A stretch of 64,000 nt of DNA from Astragalus membranaceus (taxonomy: Eukaryota; Streptophyta; Magnoliopsida; Fabales; Fabaceae), in the NCBI GenBank assembly GCA_039519185.1, contig CM076846.1:105186442-105250441 (forward strand). Direction: 5' to 3'. This document shows positions 21,385 to 32,396 of this stretch, piece after piece. Positions within the stretch are counted from its first letter, which is position 1. The number at the start of each line of letters is the position of its first letter. The notes beneath the pieces were generated by a model that did not search any database, was not told the origin of the DNA, and saw nothing but the letters and a program-made list of their open reading frames with translations. The translations under genes and the position numbers were made by a program.

Positions 21385-22656
21385 CCCGACCATCTGTATG
21401 CTCGAAGAAACGGACAGCTGGATCACCCCGATTGTAGAATACATCGTCGCAGGAACAGAACCCCTAGACGGTAACGACGCCAAATACATCAGGAGAAGAG
21501 CCTCGGCTTTTTCAGTCATCAACGGAACGCTTTACAAAAGAAGCCTCTCTTCCCCGCTAATAAAATGCATCGAGGGAGAGGAAGCAGCCTATGTATTAAC
21601 AGAAATTCATGAGGGAATCTGCGGCCAGCACATGGGAGCTCGATCTTTAGCACGTAAAACTCTTCGAGCTGGTTACTACTGGCCGAGCATGATTGGCGAT
21701 GCTAGTGATCATGTGAAGAAGTGCAAGAAATGCCAAATCCACGCCAATGTCCACATAGCTCCCCCCACAGACCTCACAAGTTTATCCTCCACGTGGCCCT
21801 TCGCGTGGTGGGGAATGGACTTACTCGGACCTTTCGCAAAGGCGCCAGGACAAGTCAAATTCTTGATCGTCGCCGTAGACTACTTCAGCAAATGGATAGA
21901 AGCGGATCCCTTGGCGACCATCACTGCAAAAAACTGCATAAAATTCTTCAAAAAAAGCATTATGAGCAGGTTCGGGATCCCCGAGGTAGTAGTGACAGAC
22001 AACGGAACTCAATTCACAGACACGGGATTTCGAAAACTAATGCCCGAACTGAAAATTAAACACCATTTCACTTCAGTAGAGCACCCTCAAACCAACGGTC
22101 AAGCAGAGGCTGCAAACAAAGTAATACTGAACGGGCTGAAACGACGTTTGGATAATGCTAAAGGAAATTGGGTAGAAGAATTGCCTTACGTCCTCTGGGG
22201 ATACCGGACGACCCCCCAAAGCTCCACTGGAGAAACACCTTTTAGGCTCTCCTACGGCAGCGAGGCGGTCATCCCCGTCGAGATTGGCGAACTTAGTTGG
22301 AGAACGGCAAATCCCAAAACACAAAGCAATAACGATCAAGCCTTAAGAGAAGAACTCGACCTCATCGATGAAATCCGAGGTCGGGCCTCGCTCTAAGAAG
22401 CAATCATCAAACAAAGGGTTGCAACCAGATACAACACCAAAGTCGTTCACAGAGATTTTGATCCAGGCGATCTGGTACTCAGAAGGGCTGACGTAGGTCA
22501 GAAAAACGCTTCCCAAGGAAAGCTCGCCCCAAACTGGGAAGGCCCCTACCGAATTTTATCTAAAACCGGTACGGGAGCCTTTAAATTGGAGACCCTCCAA
22601 GAAAGAAAGATTGAGGGGACTTGGAACGCAACAAAACTGAAAAGTTATTATCCTTA
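21362..22656 (+). pseudogene. Integrase of the Tat-type Gypsy element, one internal stop
   Basis: The reading begins in the RNase H-integrase linker (TDSWITPIVEYIV), then the H2C2 zinc-binding region (EIHEGICGQHMGARSLARKT, HVKKCKKCQ). It continues into the catalytic core with the three acidic residues: D in WWGMDLLGPF (21818-21820), D in VTDNGTQF (21998-22000) and E in NGQAEAANK (22106-22108). A TAA at 22394-22396 interrupts the frame. The same frame then continues EAIIKQRVATRYNTKVVHRD, LVLRRADVGQ and GPYRILSKTGTGAFKLETLQ, ending at TAG 22654-22656. The stop fits CAA to TAA. All catalytic residues are present. No protease or reverse transcriptase precedes it. Confidence 0.9.
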
Positions 22657-23391
22657 GAAAGAAATCATGTACTCCGATCTTATGTAAACTCGAAACAAGT
22701 TATTAATTAAAAAAGAACTTGACCTTTCTTTTCAAACGCTTTCAAAGCTTCTCAAGGTTCTCACCAAGTCTCCACACATTCTTGATTTTCATCAAACAGA
22801 ATGTAGGGACCAAATTCCCTCCACCGGGAATCAACTGGGACCGATCTTAGATGATCTCCCCAAGCGACCACCCAAGGTCGCAAACTCTTTGAGAAACATA
22901 AAATCCGAGCCGAGTCTTGGCAAACTATCTCAAAGAGACCGGGTCTTCAAGGGTCGAAACGTCCTAAGAACGACCATCGGCCACAGCTGCCGATACCCCT
23001 ATAGGGCGAGTTAAATCTGGGCCGAGTCCTAGTAAACTTTCCTATAGGCTCGAACCCGGTAAATCGAGTTCCTCATTTACCGACGTTACTACATCATACG
23101 CGACGTGCAGAATTGAAAAAGCACTCGTTAAAGCTCGGAAACTGTCCTATAGACTCGAACCCGGTAAATCGAGTTCCTCATTTACCGACGTTCTTACATC
23201 ATACGCCACGTGCAGAATTGAAAAAGCACTTGTTAAAGCTCGGAAACGACATACATGACATGCGGAATTCAAAAGCATTCATTAAAGCTCGTAAAAAGAG
23301 CTTCGAAAAATAAAGGTCTGATAGACATATTTCGAAAAGGATTACAAATATCCCCAGTCTAAACCGAAAAAGTTCCGGATCTATACAAAAC
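22657..23391. other. Non-coding spacer of the Gypsy element with a 105-bp tandem duplication
   Basis: The stretch between integrase and the antisense gene has no open frame of note. CCTATAG(G/A)CTCGAACCCGG occurs at 23041 and 23146, and the following sequence (CATTTACCGACGTT, CATACGC, GTGCAGAATTGAAAAAGCAC) is repeated too, giving two 105-bp units up to about 23251. It includes the 3' end region of the antisense transcript. Confidence 0.75.
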
Positions 23392-25933
23392 CTACATAGA
23401 TAAAAGCATACACCAGGAACTTCTGCAAAAAGAAACGCCATTGAACATCAAGCAGTGGAGGTCGGAAAAATCAGTTTTCTTTTCCGTCCGAGCATCAATC
23501 TTAACAATCCTACCCCCTTCAACCTCATGATCGGCATCGATAATCGAGCGATCCAAATTGATGGAAGGATTGACCAAAGCAATTTGCTCCTGGGCACACT
23601 CAAAACCCTCCCTATACAGCTCAATTGCAGAATTTGCGGCTTCACGAGCCTCCTTCCTAGCTTCATTTGCAATCTTCGTAGCCTCCTTAGCATTTTTTCT
23701 GCTCTGCTGAAGGGCTGCTTGAAGCTCCGCAATTCGAGCCTCAGCATCGCTGCTTGTTCCGACCCCTGCCTCGGACGCTTTTTTCAGATCGTCTTCCAAG
23801 ACGACGATTCGAAGCTCCAAATTTTTTATCTTCTGATTAGCCTCGGCCACTTGCCCCTCCAAACCTCTTTCCTTTTCTTCCAGCTCCTTTACACGAGTTT
23901 CCGCGAACTCCGCCCAGCGTACAACCTCCCCCTGGCTTTCCTTCAAAGTTTCAAGTTCTTGTTTAGTTCGAGCGAGCTCTTTCGACTTCGAAGACACATC
24001 CTCCACAAGCTTCACTCTTTTAGACTTCTCAAGCTCCAACAAATCTGCAAACACGAGAATAAGAAAAATCAGGTTGGGGGAAAAGATCATGAAAACGAAA
24101 ATCAAACAGGAAAACACCTACCCTTGGCCCGTTTTTCATATTTCTCTTTCTCGATCTTATGAACCTCGGCCAAATTCGCCAATAATTTAACAGACGCCCC
24201 GACAGGATCCTCCCGCCATTGGGCATAGTTTTGTTCCAAGAAACCCTCCTCTAAAGGTACGGCCTTGTTTTTATGCTTCGGTCTCCTTGAGGTTTTACTC
24301 CTTTTATCCGGCCTTTGCTCGCCACTTGCGTCGGTACGCACCCTCTTCGCTGAGGCCCCTGCACCAATATCGGGAGCAGCTGGGGGAGGAGAACTGGAAA
24401 CAAGATCGACCCGAGCCTCATAGGCAAGGTCCTCTTGGGTAACAGTGTTGATCGGGGAAGCAGCAGTAACCGTCCCAACGACAGTCTCAATCTGGGGAGA
24501 CGTCGAAAGCGGAGCACCCACTTCCTCAACATCGTCAGATATATCGACGCTCCTCATCGCCAGCGCCTTCATTGCGGCAAGCTTCTTTGGGGCCATGGTA
24601 TCTGGAAAAGAAACAAAAATGGGTCATACAAACTACAGTCAAAAATATGCAAAATTCGAAACAAGAAAAACGAACTACCTAAGACAAATTGCACTCGTCT
24701 TCGCTTCCCAGCCTGAACTATCTTAGCCGCAGGGATACCCCGATACTTATGTTTTGAAAACGGAATGTTCTCAGAAATAAACATCAGGATCCTCTTGGTA
24801 AGAAGATCGGCAGCGTTCAGTCGATCCTGACCAACAGAAAAAGAATTGGTGGATCGTTGAAAATGGGCCTGACTCCAACCGATGGGAAACTTGGTGGACA
24901 CCAAAGTCCGACCATCCTCGGAAAACTTTCCCACTCTCTCAATCGCTTCATCGGTCACCGGCTCGACCCAGTAATATAACTCCTTCCAATTCCCCTTCAA
25001 TGATCCCGCATAAGCTTTGAAAATCTTGGCCCCTCGCCTCGAGCGAAGACTGACATGCTCGCGACCGGACTTATTTTCACTGCTGTTCCGGTTAATCTCA
25101 AACAAATGGAAGAAGAGCAACGGCGAGACCGGTCTCTCCAGGTGAAGGCACATTAGTTCGTAGGCTCGAACAAAAGCCCACGCGTTTGGATGCAGCTGAG
25201 AAGGCGCAACATCCAAAGTCGCCAAAACCGTCTGCTCGAACCAGGTGAAAGGAGGCCGGATATTCATCTCATTTATCAGCATATGGTACAAAGTGAACTT
25301 GAGCTCCCCAGGCCACAAAGCCACGTGCTCTCCTTTCTTCATTCCCTCAACTCTCCAAATTCACTTCGAGAGACCGGAAGCTTTCCTCCCGACCATCTCC
25401 AAATTAAAACCGTGCTGCTACAACGATTCGATCTCCAAGATATTCCTGGAAACCCAATCATATTGAGAGACCTCTCGCACCGGTACATCAAGGTCCCCAC
25501 AACCAGTACTCGAGTACCCATCCAGAGAAGCAGCAGGAGCTCGGCTGGAACCTGGTTGACTCGAAGGGCGAGATTCAACTTGTTTTCCAACATTTCCTCC
25601 GTCGGACTCATCGGCAGGCTCGGAACTCAACACAAGATCAACCTCGGAGCCTGTCCCAAGATCGACCTCGGAATCCTCTGATTTCTCCACTTGGATTTCC
25701 TCATCAGACTCAGAAGTGATGGCCATCACATCCACCAAGCAATCTTCCTCCACATCTTCAGGAGTATCGTCGTTTGGCTCATTAGCATCAGTCGCAGGAG
25801 AGGAACTTTCACTCTCAAAATTATCTTCCGCCTTATCACTCATAGGGGCGGAAGCAGAATGCTCTTGCACGTCCGGGGCGGCGACTTCAAGAGGGTCGGT
25901 ACGAGCCTCAGGGACTTCACCACCGGAAGCCAT
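23392..25933 (-). pseudogene. Antisense gene (aORF) of the Tat-type Gypsy element, three exons, two stops
   Basis: On the minus strand the exons are 25933-24679, 24601-24122 and 24045-23392, with GT-AG introns of 77 and 76 bases and phase kept at both joins. Exon 1 starts MASGG, has an acidic low-complexity region, then YDWVSRN, and a plant-transposon-type domain (NIRPPFTWFEQTVLATLDVA, PSQLHPNAWAFVRAYELMCL). Exon 2 (MAPKKLAAMKAL onward) has basic KRSK-type stretches and exon 3 is a coiled coil of over 150 residues. Two in-frame stops lie at about 25418-25420 (TAG, fits CAG) and 25361-25363 (TGA, fits CGA). Antisense reading frames upstream of the 3' LTR are known in Tat elements (Retand, Grande); their function is unknown. 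It must be transcribed from its own promoter, since the introns are in the opposite sense to the genomic RNA. Confidence 0.75.
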
Positions 25934-26709
25934 CACGTTCGTAAACTCTTTCCGGTACTGAGTAACGTCTCTCCGAGTTTGTTTCGTCCTCGCCAGAGCG
26001 AATCTACAAGAATGGGGGACGAAATGTCAGGGTTAAAGATCAAAAATGGGTTCGCGAGCAAGTCGGAACCCGACCTGACGACCCCCATTCTGAGATCAAA
26101 GGGGACTGGGGGAGGTCCAGGCACAAACGAAAAGAAAAGTAAAAACAAATCAAAAATAGACTAACCTCGGAACTGAGTCGCAAGTTGATTATATCGGGAA
26201 AAATACGGTTGTCGATCCACAGAAACCGACCTTAAAAGTACTTCAAAACTCTTCAAAACTCGTTCACTTTAAAGAAGCTCGGGAGCTCTCGAAGATCGAC
26301 AAATCCAAAACAAATGAACAGCAAGCAACAAATGAGAAGGTGAGACCCTTTATTTATAGCAAGGCGGATCTAATGGGTCTGGGCCGGGAAGTCGAAACGT
26401 CACGTCCAAACCATAGCCCATCAAAACTTCGCACCATCATGCGCCGCCACTGCAAAATCACACATTGTCAGAAACAGTAAAGATGGCACTGATTCCAAGA
26501 TTACACTGATTCCAAAGCAGCACTGAATTCAAAAAACTATCTACCTCGCTCGGAAGCTCGACGACCATTTAACATCGGCCAAAAAATCCCAGGCTCGACA
26601 TAAACTCGAGACTGAAGAAATTTCTACTCAAACAAAGACAAAAATACGAGGCTACGTCGCCCATCAAAGTCAAGGTCGCTCCTCAAAGCGACCAGACTTG
26701 GGGGGCCAC
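25934..26709. other. Presumed promoter/leader of the antisense gene and 3' end of the Gypsy body
   Basis: Upstream of the antisense start, on the minus strand, lies a TATA-like TATAAATAAAGGG (complement of 26349-26361), about 420 bases before the ATG. That placement fits a promoter with a leader intron. The segment next to the 3' LTR ends ACTTGGGGGGCCAC (26696-26709), a polypurine tract for plus-strand priming. No coding sequence is recognised. Confidence 0.5.
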
Positions 26710-27149
26710 TGTTATGGTAATATGTCTTACTGATATTTGCACCCCTCATTTTGGGCCCATTAACGATTTGGCCCATTAACAGCCCAACCAAATCAACGGC
26801 TCAGATGTCTCCTCAAGATCGGTTGGCTTAGAATAAACAACACAAACACATTCAAACTCTATAAATACCCCATTCAATGCTCATTAATGGGAAGCACTTT
26901 TTTCTAACAGAACACTCATTCACTCAAATACTGACTTGAGCGTCGGAGTATCATTGCAGGTACAACATCGCCCCTCAAGATCGAACATCTTAAGATTGAA
27001 CATCTCAAGATCGAACCTCTCAAGATCGAAACTCTCCAGATCGAACAAAATCTTCTTCTCAAGGCCTGAAGACAGAGACAGAATCAAGGATAGAATATCT
27101 ACTAACTGCGTAATACCGATCTCTAAAATCGGAAGCACAGTACCGAACA
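26710..27149 (+). repeat. 3' LTR of the Tat-type Gypsy element
   Basis: 440 bp, TG...CA. It differs from the 5' LTR by a missing 15-bp unit in the AAGATCGAAC array and a few base changes (GGCTTAG for GGCTCAG, AGATTGAAC for AGATCGAAC, TACTAACTG for TACCAACTG). Confidence 0.92.
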
Positions 27150-28378
27150 CTAATATATGTCAATTTCATTCAGTTTTTTAGTTCTACTTTTAATTGGCAA
27201 ATATTACATTCTTGTTTTGTTTATGAATGAGAATCCATATTTATTATTCCACAAATTATTCCTTTTATGTTGCATTGGTAAGATATTATCATGGATAACA
27301 TTAATTACTGATCCGTACCTTGATCGCCCAAAGGTGGAACGAGTGTGTTGCGTAGTCGCTCTGCCGGGCAGTGAGGTCGCGAGCAGAGCTCAAGGTGGGT
27401 GTACCATGTAAAGACACTCCGACGCCTAAGTCAGGAAGGAAGCAGTCAGAGCAGGAAGTGAGAGATGAGATCAAAAAGTGTACCTTTCCACGGGGTTTGA
27501 CTCTCTTATTTATAGAGTTCTCATTGCAATTGTTAGAAAAATATAATTAAAATGGATGAGTAACAAAGCTGGACAATAAGAGGCACTATTATACTCCCTT
27601 CATCGCTCATTGACTCTTACATTTATAAATGAAAGAAAAAGAAAAATTTATTGTATTCTCTGCATCGATCCCTTTATAGAAAGTGGATGGAGCATGCACC
27701 TATAATGTTGCATCTAGACTAGTCAATAATATTATTAACATAAAAAAGTCATATGCACACTAATTAAAAAAGAAAATTAAGAGAGGACATTTCATCGTAC
27801 ATTGACTCTTACATTGTTGGAAAAAGTCAATTATAATTTCTACGAAAATGCAAAAGAGCAAAAATTTAAAAGATACATTTAATTAGTCCGAATATTACTC
27901 CGTGAGAGAGTGAAAATATGAAAAAGATTTGAAAAAAATGAAAAAAGGTGTCTTAATCTACATTTTAAGATGATAATACTATGCCAGCAATATGTAATAC
28001 GTCCTATAGACACTAAAAAACAAAATTGTAATAATTTTTGTTTGAACAACAAAGTTGAATTAAAATTTCAAATTTTTCAAAGAAGAAAAAAAAGCTTATT
28101 GGTAGAGAATAACTGAATATTAAATTTTTGTCAAAGTTTTAAGATTTTCAAAATAGTAAAGAGAAATGAGAGAGTTAGAGGAAGAAAGGAGGAGAAAAAA
28201 TGATGGGTGAAAGACAGAGAGTGTGGTGTAAAAAATGAAAAAGTGAGAAAAGTTTGAAAAAGTGTGAAAGAGTAAAAATGTGAAAAAATTTGAAAAAGTA
28301 AAAGTTGGAAAAGAGAATTAACTTATCTAAATATCCTTCAAGTGCTTAGTTGAAAGAACGATAAGATTGTTGTTTTAG

Positions 28379-28429
<51 letters not shown>

Positions 28430-28605
28430 TTTAATTTCTATACACATAATGTGTATAGATTTTTACAACCATCACCAATCACAACTCATGGATTGGTTAG
28501 TTACCAATTGACTAATTGGTGGTTACCAATTGACTAATTTTTTTTGATGATGTGTCAACCTCTAATTGGTAGATAGTGTATAAGACTCATACACTTATTG
28601 TGTGT

Positions 28606-28607
<2 letters not shown>

Positions 28608-28672
<65 letters not shown>
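28608..28672. repeat. (AT)n microsatellite expansion unique to copy 2
   Basis: About 32 AT units follow GTGTATAAATT. Copy 1 has only a short ATATATAT at the corresponding place (8691-8700). Confidence 0.95.
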
Positions 28673-28673
<1 letters not shown>

Positions 28674-29575
28674 ATGCGGAAGCACATCAAATGGAGTGGA
28701 ATCTTAAACCATCCTAGCCATAATAAGTCAAGGATGAATATGATATTGCATCTAGATCATGAATAATATTATTTTAAACAAAAAAAGTCATGTGCAGACT
28801 GAATAAAAAAACAAATTAAGAGAGGACATTGCTCTAATAATTAATGAGTCAATGTAATATATGAACTAAATCACAATTTCTTTGGCATTTAACATATATT
28901 AACACAATTTAATGAGTCAACGTAATAATTAATGAGTCAATGTAATATATGAACTAAATCACAATTTCTTTGGCATTTAACATATAAATCTTGGTAAGAG
29001 TTTTTTTACTTACAAGCACAATATGTTCGAGTGACGTCCACTTTTTGACAACAATATTGAAGTCACGGTGGTGATGCAGTAATCACGTTGCTGCCGACGT
29101 ATATGAATTAATTTTCATTTAAAAGGTATTTTATAATTAATTTAATAGGGAGACTAAAAGCAAAATCTAGACCAATTCCTTTTTAATGATGTGTCGATCT
29201 CTAATTCGTAGATAGTGTAAAAGAACCTATACACATATTGTTATATAAATTAAAGGTTTAAATATATATTACCCCCCTGCAAATATACCCATTATCCAGT
29301 TACCCCCCTACAAAAAAAACATTTAAAACAAACCTTGCAAAATATAAAGTTATCCAGTTACCCCCCTACCGTTAAATTTTCTGTTAAAAAATGTAAAATG
29401 TCACATATCCAGTTACCCCCCTGCCACGTGTCAACATATTATTGGGCTTCTGTGACACGTGGCACTGACTGCCACGTCAGCATCCTGGTCAACAGTGCCA
29501 CGTCAGCAACCAATGGATGGCTGCCACGTGGCACTACTTATATCACTCAAAAATAAAGAATTTTGTCCCCAATGA

Positions 29576-29628
29576 GTGTTGAACCCGTGACCAGCCACTC
29601 ACACACACGCCCCCTAACCACTAAGCCA
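29576..29628 (-). promoter_or_regulatory. tRNA-like A and B boxes in the left MULE arm
   Basis: On the minus strand TGGCTTAGTGG (A-box-like, 29628-29618) is followed about 30 bases later by GGGTTCAACAC (B-box-like, 29586-29576). They resemble the internal RNA polymerase III promoter of tRNA genes, TRGCNNARYGG and GGTTCRANNCC, though not perfectly. There is no complete tRNA fold. The right arm has the mirror copy. Confidence 0.35.
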
Positions 29629-29843
29629 CGTTATTACTTGTGATTATTAACACAACTACTAATATATATTACATAATTACTACTTAAATTAAAAAAAAAT
29701 CATCATCAATTCGTTTCTTCATCGTTCATCATCCAGAAAAAAAAATATCCCTAAATCATCATCAATTCGTTTCTTCATCGTTCTTCATTGTAAATTAAAA
29801 ATAAATCATCATCAGTTCATCATCATCGTTCCTCATCACCATC

Positions 29844-30094
29844 GTGAAATCTGGCAACGAAATCAAAAAAATCATCATCAGTTCATCGTTCTCTCTCTCA
29901 GTTCATCGTTCTCTCTCTCAGTTCATCGTTCATCTCTCTCTCTCTCTCTCTCTCAGAACCAGAAACGCAACCAGTTCATCGTTCTCTCTCTCTCAGTTCA
30001 TCGTTCATCTCTCTCTCTCTCTCTCTCTCAGAACCAGAAACGCAACCAGTTCATCGTTCTCTCTCTCAGTTCATCTCTCTCTCTCTCTCAGTTC

Positions 30095-30175
<81 letters not shown>

Positions 30176-30330
30176 GGAAACGCAACCAGAAACGATCCCA
30201 GATCTACATCCACCAGAAACGATTGGTTTTCGTTCTCTCTCTCTCAGTTCATCGTTCTCTCTCTCTCAGTTCATCGTTCTCTCTCGCAGTTCATCGTTCT
30301 CTCTCTCAGTTCATCGTCAATTGAAGAATG
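29844..30330. repeat. CT microsatellite and GTTCATCGTTCTC minisatellite in the MULE interior
   Basis: The phrase CAGTTCATCGTTCTCTCTCT recurs many times, with a long uninterrupted (CT)n around 30086-30172. The frame across it is open only because the dinucleotide repeat encodes Ser-Leu. It is not a gene. Confidence 0.9.
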
Positions 30331-30414
30331 ATGTAAGAAATGTGGGTTGTGTTTTTTTTTAACATCAGAAGGTATCATAGGCTTTAGAAAAAAACCCAGG
30401 CTTGTTGTTGGTGG

Positions 30415-30510
30415 AAAACGAATTGATGAGGAAAACGAATAGTTGCGAAAAACGAATTGATGAGGAAAACGAATTGATGAGGAAAACGAATAGTTGCGAA
30501 AAAAACCCAG
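30415..30510. repeat. Short tandem array GAAAACGAATTGATGAG
   Basis: Three or four units built on AAAACGAATTGATGAGGAAA alternate with AAAACGAATAGTTGCG. It is part of the MULE interior, and the open frame here is only a repeat product. Confidence 0.8.
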
Positions 30511-30691
30511 GCTTGTTGTTCAGAAATAAAAATAGTTTCCCCGATCTTCAAAAAAAAATAGTTTTCCAGATCTTCAAAAACCCAGGCTTGTTGTTCAGAA
30601 ACGGATCTGGATCTTCAATTTTTTTTTTTAATTTAAGTAGTAATTATGTAATATATATTAGTAGTTGTGTTAATAATCACAAGTAATAACA

Positions 30692-30743
30692 TGACTCAGT
30701 GGTTAGGGGCGTGTGCGTGAGTGGCTGGTCACGGGTTCAACAC
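30692..30743 (+). promoter_or_regulatory. tRNA-like A and B boxes in the right MULE arm
   Basis: TGACTCAGTGG (30692-30702) and GGGTTCAACAC (30733-30743), about 30 bases apart, mirror the pair in the left arm and would direct polymerase III transcription outward through the arm. The resemblance to the consensus is good but not exact. Confidence 0.35.
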
Positions 30744-32396
30744 TCATTGGGGACAAAATTCTTTATTTTTGAGTGATATAAGTAGTGCCACGTGGCAGCC
30801 ATCCATTGGTTGCTGACGTGACACTGTTGACCAGGATGCTGACGTGGCAGTCAGTGCCACGTGTCACAGAAGCCCAATAATATGGTGACACGTGGCAGGG
30901 GGGTAACTGGATATGTGACATTTTACATTTTTTAACAGAAAATTTAACGGCAGGGGGGTAACTGGATAACTTTTTATTTTGCAATGTTTGTTTTAAATGT
31001 TTTTTTTTGTAGGGGGGTAACTGGATAATGGGTATATTTGCAGGGGGGTAATATATATTTAAACCTAAATTAAATCGTTCTTTTAAATAGTGTTGTTTTC
31101 ATCACAAAATTTTGAATCTTTATGGTTTTGTAAGTTCATAAATATTCCCTCTCCACTTGAATACAAGCAAAAGTACCTAATCTCATGCTTATTAAAAATA
31201 TTAAGAATGTTAGTATCATTAATCAATCTTTTTGACCTCAAGTAAAAAATATGTTTAACTACAGTTTTGGTTCCCTTATTTTATTAGATCCGCAATTTTA
31301 ATCCATCAATTAGTTTTTTCATAGTTTAGGTTTCCTAATTTTATCAAATCTGTAATTTTAGTCCCTAATTTATTCTCTCAATTTTGGTCCCTCAATTTTA
31401 TCAAAGCGGAACTTTTAGTCTCCCTATTAAATTGACGTCAACTTTTTGACAATATTGAAGTGACAGTGGTGATGCAGTAATCGCGTTCCTGCTGACTTAT
31501 ATGAATTAATTATCATTTAAAAGATATTTTATAATTTTTTTTACTATTTTTAATAAAAATTTATATTAATACATTTAATAAGATATGACTACCTTAAAAT
31601 TAGATTATGGATTATCAACCTTTAAACTTACTCCCAAACTTAATTTTTTAATAATTGAAAACATAATTTGTCTTATAATAGCACAATTTTTTCTTCTAGT
31701 TTGTCTACTTAAATATTTTTGTAACAAAAATGTAAACAAGGAGTTTTGAATCTATTTTTTGATTAATTTAATAAAATGAATAAATATAAGTGAAAATATA
31801 AATATTTGAACATTTATAAATTAAAATATCGTATAACTTATAATATTCTTGGTTTGTTATAATATACAAAATATATAAATGTAAATATAGGCACGTATTA
31901 CTTATAATACTCTTGATTCATTCATAATACATGTGAAAAATTGGATGGCAGTGGGACTAAAATTGGGTGTTTGATAAAAGTGGTGACCGAAATTGCGGAA
32001 AAAAGTTAGGGGATTAAAATTATGAATTTGATAAAATTGGGGACCAAAAATACAAAAAAAATGGGGAACTAAAATCGCTGATGTTTTAAGATAGTGGGAT
32101 CAAAACTACACTTAAGCCTATAAAATAAGTGTATTCCCTCAACTGTATTTTGAAGCAATGGAAAGTGATTCCGGGAAAAAAGAAGCATTGAAACGTAAAT
32201 TTTAAGATAACTTTGGCTATTTTTAAAGTAATGTCACTGAATATGATGAAGTTAGCTCAGTCTAATTTGCTTATATTTTGGATTAACAATTTGGGATTAT
32301 ATTTGCTTGTATTCGTATTCGCGTCTAGACAGAGTAAGTGATTCAGATAAACTTAGACTATAATATCTTCAATAAGAATGTCAATTTTCAATGTAA

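Larger units (their letters stand above)
19543..27149 (+). mobile_element. Tat-type Gypsy LTR retrotransposon, internally deleted
   Basis: The element has LTRs 19543-19997 and 26710-27149, each starting TGTTATGG and ending CCGAACA, and a 5-bp duplication CTAAT (19538-19542 and 27150-27154). The empty site survives in duplication copy 1 near 7195-7205. Order inside: primer site, gag, integrase, a 0.7 kb non-coding part, a spliced gene on the opposite strand, polypurine tract (GGGGGG at 26700-26705), 3' LTR. Protease, reverse transcriptase and RNase H are missing, so it cannot copy itself. The LTRs differ by about three single bases and one 15-bp repeat unit, which suggests fairly recent insertion. 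The antisense gene and integrase wording point to the Tat lineage (Retand/Grande/Ogre relatives). Confidence 0.92.
29255..31065. mobile_element. Mutator-like element (MULE) with about 440-bp terminal inverted repeats, non-autonomous
   Basis: Ends GGTTTAAATATATATTACCC and its inverse, with a perfect 9-bp duplication TAAATTAAA (29246-29254 and 31066-31074). The empty site is visible in copy 1 at 9400-9410. The arms run about 29255-29698 and 30622-31065 and carry the repeated phrase ATCCAGTTACCCCCCT three times each. The arms hold several ACGT motifs (CCACGTG, TGCCACGTGGCA, GCCACGTCAGC) and tRNA-like boxes. The middle is low complexity: CT tracts with GTTCATCGTTCTC repeats, then GAAAAACGAATTGATGAG repeats. 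No transposase is encoded. Confidence 0.92.

Noticed and set aside
23455..24162. 235-codon plus-strand frame in the Gypsy element
   Set aside because: It is the shadow of the antisense gene's coiled-coil exon; leucine/serine composition follows from complementing that exon.
29844..30362. 172-codon open frame rich in Ser-Leu
   Set aside because: It is the product of a (CT)n microsatellite and GTTCATCGTTCTC repeats in a MULE interior.
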